Below, one piece after another: positions 60,138 through 64,000 of a stretch of DNA of 64,000 bases. The stretch is taken from the NCBI GenBank assembly GCA_902802305.1, contig CADCLG010000003.1:62001-126000 (forward strand). The letters are read 5' to 3'. Position numbers and translations under genes: made by a program. This DNA comes from an uncultured Spirochaetaceae bacterium (GTDB lineage: Bacteria; Spirochaetota; Spirochaetia; Treponematales; Treponemataceae). Within the stretch, counting starts at the first letter, position 1. Each line of letters begins with the position of its first letter. The notes below the pieces were generated by a model. It was not told the origin of the DNA, ran no database searches, and saw nothing but the letters and a program-made list of their open reading frames with translations.

Positions 60138-61481
60138 CTATGTTCTAAAAACGATGATATCCTTGTCGTCTGTGAACTTTTTCCATTCTGGGAGGTTGCT
60201 GCCGTCGCAATCTTTGCCGTTTGGATTTCCGCATTTTATAAAGTTGCAGAGATAATTGCACATCTGGCGGGAAACATCATAATATTTTCCTGTGAAAGGA
60301 CGCCAGCATTTTGCAAGAGTTTCAAACCAGAACCACAAATCTACGGAATGGAATTTTCCAGGATTATCCCAACCCGGAATGTCAACGTCAAACTGATAGC
60401 AGTAAGTTTCTTCTTTTGAACCATTTTTGGCTGTGATGTTGCGGTACATGTCTATGGCAGTTTTTACAGCATTGATTTTTGGTCCGCCTTCTTTTGGAGC
60501 AAAGGTGAATTCATCGGTTGTATAGCCAATCATCATTGGGAGGGTTTTGACTTGATTTTTTTGCAGGGCAGAGAAGAATTCATCTTTTATAAAAAGGTCA
60601 TCTTTTACCGGCAGCCAGGTTTGAATTGATTTATCGTGACCGCCGTATTCATCCCATTTCTGCCTTAATTCAGCAGTGGTGAATTTCCTCATGTCAGCAA
60701 GATTTTTTGCCCCGCAGAAGTTGAAAAAATCTTCGCCAAGTTTTTCCGCTTCTTTTAAGGTGCGTGGAGTCATTATGTTGTTACCAGGCATATAGAACAT
60801 TCCGCTGTTGCAAACTGCTCTTTTATAAATTCCCTGAGTTCCAAAGAGAATCTGATTTAAAACGCTTCCACCGCCGGCAGACTGACCGCCGATTGTAATA
60901 TTGTCAGAATCGCCACCAAAAGCTTCAATATTATCTTTGACCCACTGCATAGCCATTCTCTGGTCTAAAAGTCCGTGATTTGCAGGGGCTGATGGATTTT
61001 CTTTTGTAATTTCGGGATGGCACATAAATCCAAACATGTTAAGTCGGTAGGCTACAGTGACAACGACAATTCCACGTCGGGCAATTCTCTCACCGTCAAA
61101 TTCCATTTCGGCAGTAAAGCCCGTCTGGAATCCGCCGCCATGAATCCAAACATAAACAGGAAGTTTTTCCTCGGCGGATTTAGCTGGAGTCCATACATTC
61201 AAATAAAGGCAATCTTCGCTCATTGGAATATCTTTGTCAACGGACCATTCGCGGCAATATAAATCATCCGGATTATAATAAGGAGTTGGCTGAACTGCGA
61301 TTGGTGCAAAATTCCAGGCTTTTAAAGTTCCTTCCCATTTTTCTACGGGAACAGGTGCATGAAAACGCAAGTCTCCAACCGGAGCTTTTGCAAATGGAAT
61401 TCCTTTGAATGCTGTAATTCTTGGGTCAGCAGCTGGGATTCCTTCAATTTTTCCAAGTTTTGTGTTTACAATTCTAAGCAT
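60138..61481 (-). CDS. type B carboxylesterase
   Basis: Alpha/beta-hydrolase of the carboxylesterase B family, 447 residues, no signal peptide. Oxyanion hole VWIHGGGFQTG, nucleophile Ser201 in GGQSAGGG, candidate acid in TTDEFTF, and His in FHSVDLWFWFETL. It is somewhat shorter than most members (about 500-550). AAGGAG lies before ATG. Placed among polysaccharide-acting genes, it may remove acyl or feruloyl groups, but the natural ester is unknown. Confidence 0.88.
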   Translation of the reverse strand: MLRIVNTKLGKIEGIPAADPRITAFKGIPFAKAPVGDLRFHAPVPVEKWEGTLKAWNFAPIAVQPTPYYNPDDLYCREWSVDKDIPMSEDCLYLNVWTPAKSAEEKLPVYVWIHGGGFQTGFTAEMEFDGERIARRGIVVVTVAYRLNMFGFMCHPEITKENPSAPANHGLLDQRMAMQWVKDNIEAFGGDSDNITIGGQSAGGGSVLNQILFGTQGIYKRAVCNSGMFYMPGNNIMTPRTLKEAEKLGEDFFNFCGAKNLADMRKFTTAELRQKWDEYGGHDKSIQTWLPVKDDLFIKDEFFSALQKNQVKTLPMMIGYTTDEFTFAPKEGGPKINAVKTAIDMYRNITAKNGSKEETYCYQFDVDIPGWDNPGKFHSVDLWFWFETLAKCWRPFTGKYYDVSRQMCNYLCNFIKCGNPNGKDCDGSNLPEWKKFTDDKDIIVFRT

Positions 61482-61520
61482 AATCTATTTTCTCCTTTTT
61501 TTATTGAATTTTATTAAATT

Positions 61521-62189
61521 TTATTGAATTAAGTGTCTTCCGTCGCTTACGATTTCCAGGGCTGGTGCTGCAAGGCTTCCTGGATTTCTGTCAAAACGAA
61601 GGGTTGTGATTCCTGTAAAAGGAAAATGCAGCAAGGCACATAAATGAGGAAAAGGTATATTCAGCACGCGTGATAAAAATGCTGTTGATGAACCGCCGTG
61701 ACAGAAAAGTACATAGGTATGTTTTTCATCATTTTTGCAGATATTGCGGTAGTAAAGACCTTCGCGTTTATATCCCAGAGATTCAAGCCATTTATCTGAC
61801 TCTGTCATTATTTTTTTGACATCAATAGTTGCTGTGTTTTCCTGAAAATCTGGAAAAGCTTCCCAGTTTGAATCCTGAAGATTGGAACCTTCTTTCATCA
61901 TCAGATTTGCTATTTCCCAGGGATTATATTTATCATCTATATAGAGGGCATCTTCCAGGCCGTAGCGGATTTCTTTCATAAAATCGACAATTTCAATTTG
62001 TTTTAAGCCAGAAGCTTCTGAAAATGCCTGCGCTGTCTGATATGCCCGTCCCAAGGGAGATGAAAATATTTTTTCAATTCCTTCATTCATTAATCTTTTT
62101 GCTGCAATTTTTGCCTGCTTATGTCCAAGCTCAGTAAGACAATCCAAATCGTAATTTGGTTCGCCATGTCGTACAAAAATAAGTCTCAT
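61521..62189 (-). CDS. histidine phosphatase family protein (phosphoglycerate mutase-like)
   Basis: 222 residues. Phospho-His motif IFVRHGEPNYD at the N-terminus; LTELGHKQAKIAAKRL and IFSSPLGRAYQTAQAF follow as in the family; the second catalytic His is in VLFCHGGSSTAFL. CAGGAG lies before ATG. The substrate is not evident; the glycolytic mutase is unlikely because its characteristic insert is absent. 18 bases downstream of the aldo/keto reductase gene, probably cotranscribed. Confidence 0.85.
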   Translation of the reverse strand: MRLIFVRHGEPNYDLDCLTELGHKQAKIAAKRLMNEGIEKIFSSPLGRAYQTAQAFSEASGLKQIEIVDFMKEIRYGLEDALYIDDKYNPWEIANLMMKEGSNLQDSNWEAFPDFQENTATIDVKKIMTESDKWLESLGYKREGLYYRNICKNDEKHTYVLFCHGGSSTAFLSRVLNIPFPHLCALLHFPFTGITTLRFDRNPGSLAAPALEIVSDGRHLIQ

Positions 62190-62207
62190 ATATACTCCTG
62201 ATTTTTT

Positions 62208-63236
62208 TTAAACGGTGATTTTCCCGCTTAATATAGATTTATAATCTGCCAGATTTTTTTGCAAAAGCTGAGGAATGTTTAATTCGTAAGGACAACGTTT
62301 TAAGCAAGCCCCGCAGTTCATGCATTTTTCGATTTTAAGCATTTCTTCCTGCCAGTAGGGAGTCAGCCAGTTTTTAGAAGGCGCCCGTCTAATCATCTGG
62401 CTCATTCTTGCACACTGATTGATTGTGATTCCCACTGTACACGGCGAACAGTAACCGCAGCCACGGCAGAAGTCTCCTAAAAGTTCATTGCGGTCTTTCT
62501 GGATGATTTCCTGGATTTGTGGTGTAAGTTTCGGCTCTTTTTGGAAGAAGGATAACCATTCTTCAAGCTCGCTCATCTTTTGAATTCCCCAGATTGGAAG
62601 CACTTGATACTGACTCATAAAAGCCATACAAGCCCAAGAGTTTGTGAGAAGTCCACCCGATAATCCCTTCATAGCGAGGAATCCGACATTATTTTTGCGG
62701 CAACTTTCTACAAGTGCAATGTCACGGTCGGTGGCAAGATAAGAAAAAGGAAATTGAAGAGTTTCGTAGAGTCCGCTTTGGGCAATTTCTTCTGCAATTC
62801 CGATTTTATGAGCAGTAATTCCAATGTGGCGGATTTTTCCTTCTTTTTTTGCCTGTTCAAGAGCTTCATAAAGTCCTGTTCCATCTCCAGGCCGATAGCA
62901 TTGTTTGACGCAGTGCAGCTGGTAAATATCAATGTAATCGGTTTTAAGATTATTAAGAGAAGTTTCAAGGTCAGATTTAAGTTTTTCGCGAGTTTCGGCT
63001 GTTGTTTTTGTTGCAATGAAAATCTTTTGGCGGATTGACGGATTCCCGAATGCTTTTCCAAGTTTTTCTTCGCTGTCGGAGTAGGCTCGGGCGGTATCAA
63101 AAAAAATCATTCCGCCGTCGTAGGCTCTATGTAAGATATTTACGGCATTTTCCATGTCGACACGCTGTATTGGAAGTGCCCCAAAGGCATTCTGCGGACT
63201 TGTGATTCCTGTTGAACCAAGGGTAATTTTTTTCAT
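62208..63236 (-). CDS. aldo/keto reductase with C-terminal [4Fe-4S] motif
   Basis: 342 residues. Residues 1-240 are an aldo/keto reductase barrel: GGMIFFDTARAYSDSEEKLGKA (catalytic Asp and Tyr), YIDIYQLHCVK (His) and HIGITAHKIG. The C-terminal 100 residues carry CRGCGYCSPC and a ferredoxin-type CMNCGACLKRCP. This architecture is a known clade of putative oxidoreductases. TATAAT lies exactly 6 bases before ATG and there is no Shine-Dalgarno. Substrate unknown. Confidence 0.9.
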   Translation of the reverse strand: MKKITLGSTGITSPQNAFGALPIQRVDMENAVNILHRAYDGGMIFFDTARAYSDSEEKLGKAFGNPSIRQKIFIATKTTAETREKLKSDLETSLNNLKTDYIDIYQLHCVKQCYRPGDGTGLYEALEQAKKEGKIRHIGITAHKIGIAEEIAQSGLYETLQFPFSYLATDRDIALVESCRKNNVGFLAMKGLSGGLLTNSWACMAFMSQYQVLPIWGIQKMSELEEWLSFFQKEPKLTPQIQEIIQKDRNELLGDFCRGCGYCSPCTVGITINQCARMSQMIRRAPSKNWLTPYWQEEMLKIEKCMNCGACLKRCPYELNIPQLLQKNLADYKSILSGKITV

Positions 63237-63242
63237 GATTAT

Positions 63243-63248
63243 ATTATA
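63243..63248 (-). promoter_or_regulatory. -10 element of the aldo/keto reductase gene, probably leaderless
   Basis: TATAAT on the minus strand, exactly 6 bases before ATG 63236. Confidence 0.5.
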
Positions 63249-63355
63249 GCATATTTTTGTGGACTATTTTATTAATTTTAAGCGCTTTTTGGGAAAAAAC
63301 ACAAGAGTCCTAGATTTTCTCACGCTTTTCTTCTATCATCCAACAGAGGCCACTA

Positions 63356-64000
63356 ATGACAAAATCATTTTCTTCAATAATTCTATTTCTTTTTCTTTCC
63401 CTCTTGATATCCTGCAGGTCAAATCCAAAACTAGAAAAAGAAGCTGATGAAATCCCCTGCAATGACTATCGCCAGGCCATGCGAGATTTTGTTATCAATA
63501 TTTCAGAAACTGCCCGCGAGACAAATCCTGCCTTTATTGTAATTCCGCAAAATGGACAGAATGTTGCATGGGATGATGATGACTCAGATGATATTTTACC
63601 CGACCAAAAATTTTTCAATGCTATCAACGGAACTGGTCGCGAAGATATTTTTTATGGAATGAATGCTTCCTATGATATTGCTGATGGAACTTTGACTCCG
63701 CCAAACCTTTCTAAAGAAATGCAGGACCTTTGTGATGTTTATACTGCTGCAGGACTTTCTGTTCTTGCCATTGACTACACAAAATCAGATAAAAGTAAAA
63801 TAAAGGATTCATTTTCTAAGAATGCTGCAAGGGGGTACATTTCATTTGCCGCAACAAAGCGTGATTTGAGCGTTATTCCTATTTATGAGCCTTACAACAA
63901 AAATGCTGAAAACATCAATAAATTAAGTAACGCAAAAAACTTTCTTTATCTGATTAATCCTAATCAAAAAGATTTTCCAACAAAAGAAGCTTTTATTTCA
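63356..64000 (+). CDS. GH114/TM1410-like lipoprotein, 3' end outside window
   Basis: Open from ATG 63356 to the window end (215 codons, no stop), so partial. Signal MTKSFSSIILFLFLSLLISC with the acylated Cys in LLISC. The mature start contains YRQAMRDFVINISETARE, and NPAFIVIPQNGQNVAW, the N-terminal signature of endo-alpha-1,4-polygalactosaminidase-like (GH114/TM1410) proteins. GLSVLAIDYTKSD, AARGYISFAATKRDLSVIP follows the second strand and helix of that barrel. AGAGG lies before ATG. Likely a surface enzyme on host or bacterial galactosaminoglycans; this is a family-level inference. Confidence 0.75.
   Translation, partial: MTKSFSSIILFLFLSLLISCRSNPKLEKEADEIPCNDYRQAMRDFVINISETARETNPAFIVIPQNGQNVAWDDDDSDDILPDQKFFNAINGTGREDIFYGMNASYDIADGTLTPPNLSKEMQDLCDVYTAAGLSVLAIDYTKSDKSKIKDSFSKNAARGYISFAATKRDLSVIPIYEPYNKNAENINKLSNAKNFLYLINPNQKDFPTKEAFIS

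Overview
The window looks like chromosome from a host-associated, plant-fibre-using spirochaete of the genus Treponema (rumen or gut type). The genus is an inference. The grounds are the AT-rich coding style, abundant lipoproteins with short LxxC-type signals, a pyruvate phosphate dikinase, CUT1 sugar importers with no ATPase gene beside them, ROK regulation, and glycosidase/esterase genes scattered among housekeeping genes. No rRNA, tRNA, CRISPR array, complete insertion sequence or prophage is visible.

Layout. 1-2162: end of a type I secretion operon (HlyD-like adaptor, TolC-like protein). 2199-5079: proA-proB operon and a divergent HAD phosphatase. 5104-6208: UPF0175/DUF3368 toxin-antitoxin pair and the remains of an XRE regulator. 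6304-16493: duplicated-domain lipoprotein, aspS with a second degenerate tail behind it, a small unknown gene, an M16 peptidase lipoprotein, a GH5 lipoprotein and a MATE exporter. 16518-19131: AlwI-like restriction locus whose methylase is broken. 19203-20630: a DUF763 gene with an in-frame insert full of hairpins.

20780-36833 is the main sugar-use region. A phosphohexomutase and a GH94 phosphorylase are read leftward. A CUT1 binding protein, two permeases, a TIM-barrel protein and two related lipoproteins of unknown family are read rightward. The shared divergent promoter region carries two copies of a TTTCACGTGAAA-like operator. A plausible flow is surface hydrolysis, ABC import, phosphorolysis to a sugar 1-phosphate, then conversion to the 6-phosphate. 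Behind it lie a ROK regulator and a second importer of the Lpl type.

37009-48390 is a signalling region: a hybrid histidine kinase, a two-receiver regulator, an ADP-ribosyltransferase-like toxin cassette, a GntR/ABC operon, an acetyltransferase, and two membrane proteins with decayed GGDEF/EAL domains that share the kinase's N-terminal membrane sensor. 48514-64000: ppdK, an [FeFe]-hydrogenase/chemoreceptor fusion, an ABC system with permease and ATPase fused, a GH26-like enzyme convergent with a CE2-type esterase, argA, a type B carboxylesterase, a histidine phosphatase, an aldo/keto reductase with ferredoxin tail, and the start of a GH114-like lipoprotein.

A recurring theme is promoter layout. 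At least ten first genes have a -10 hexamer 5 to 7 bases before ATG and no Shine-Dalgarno, which suggests leaderless transcripts. Genes inside operons have clear GGAG-type sites.
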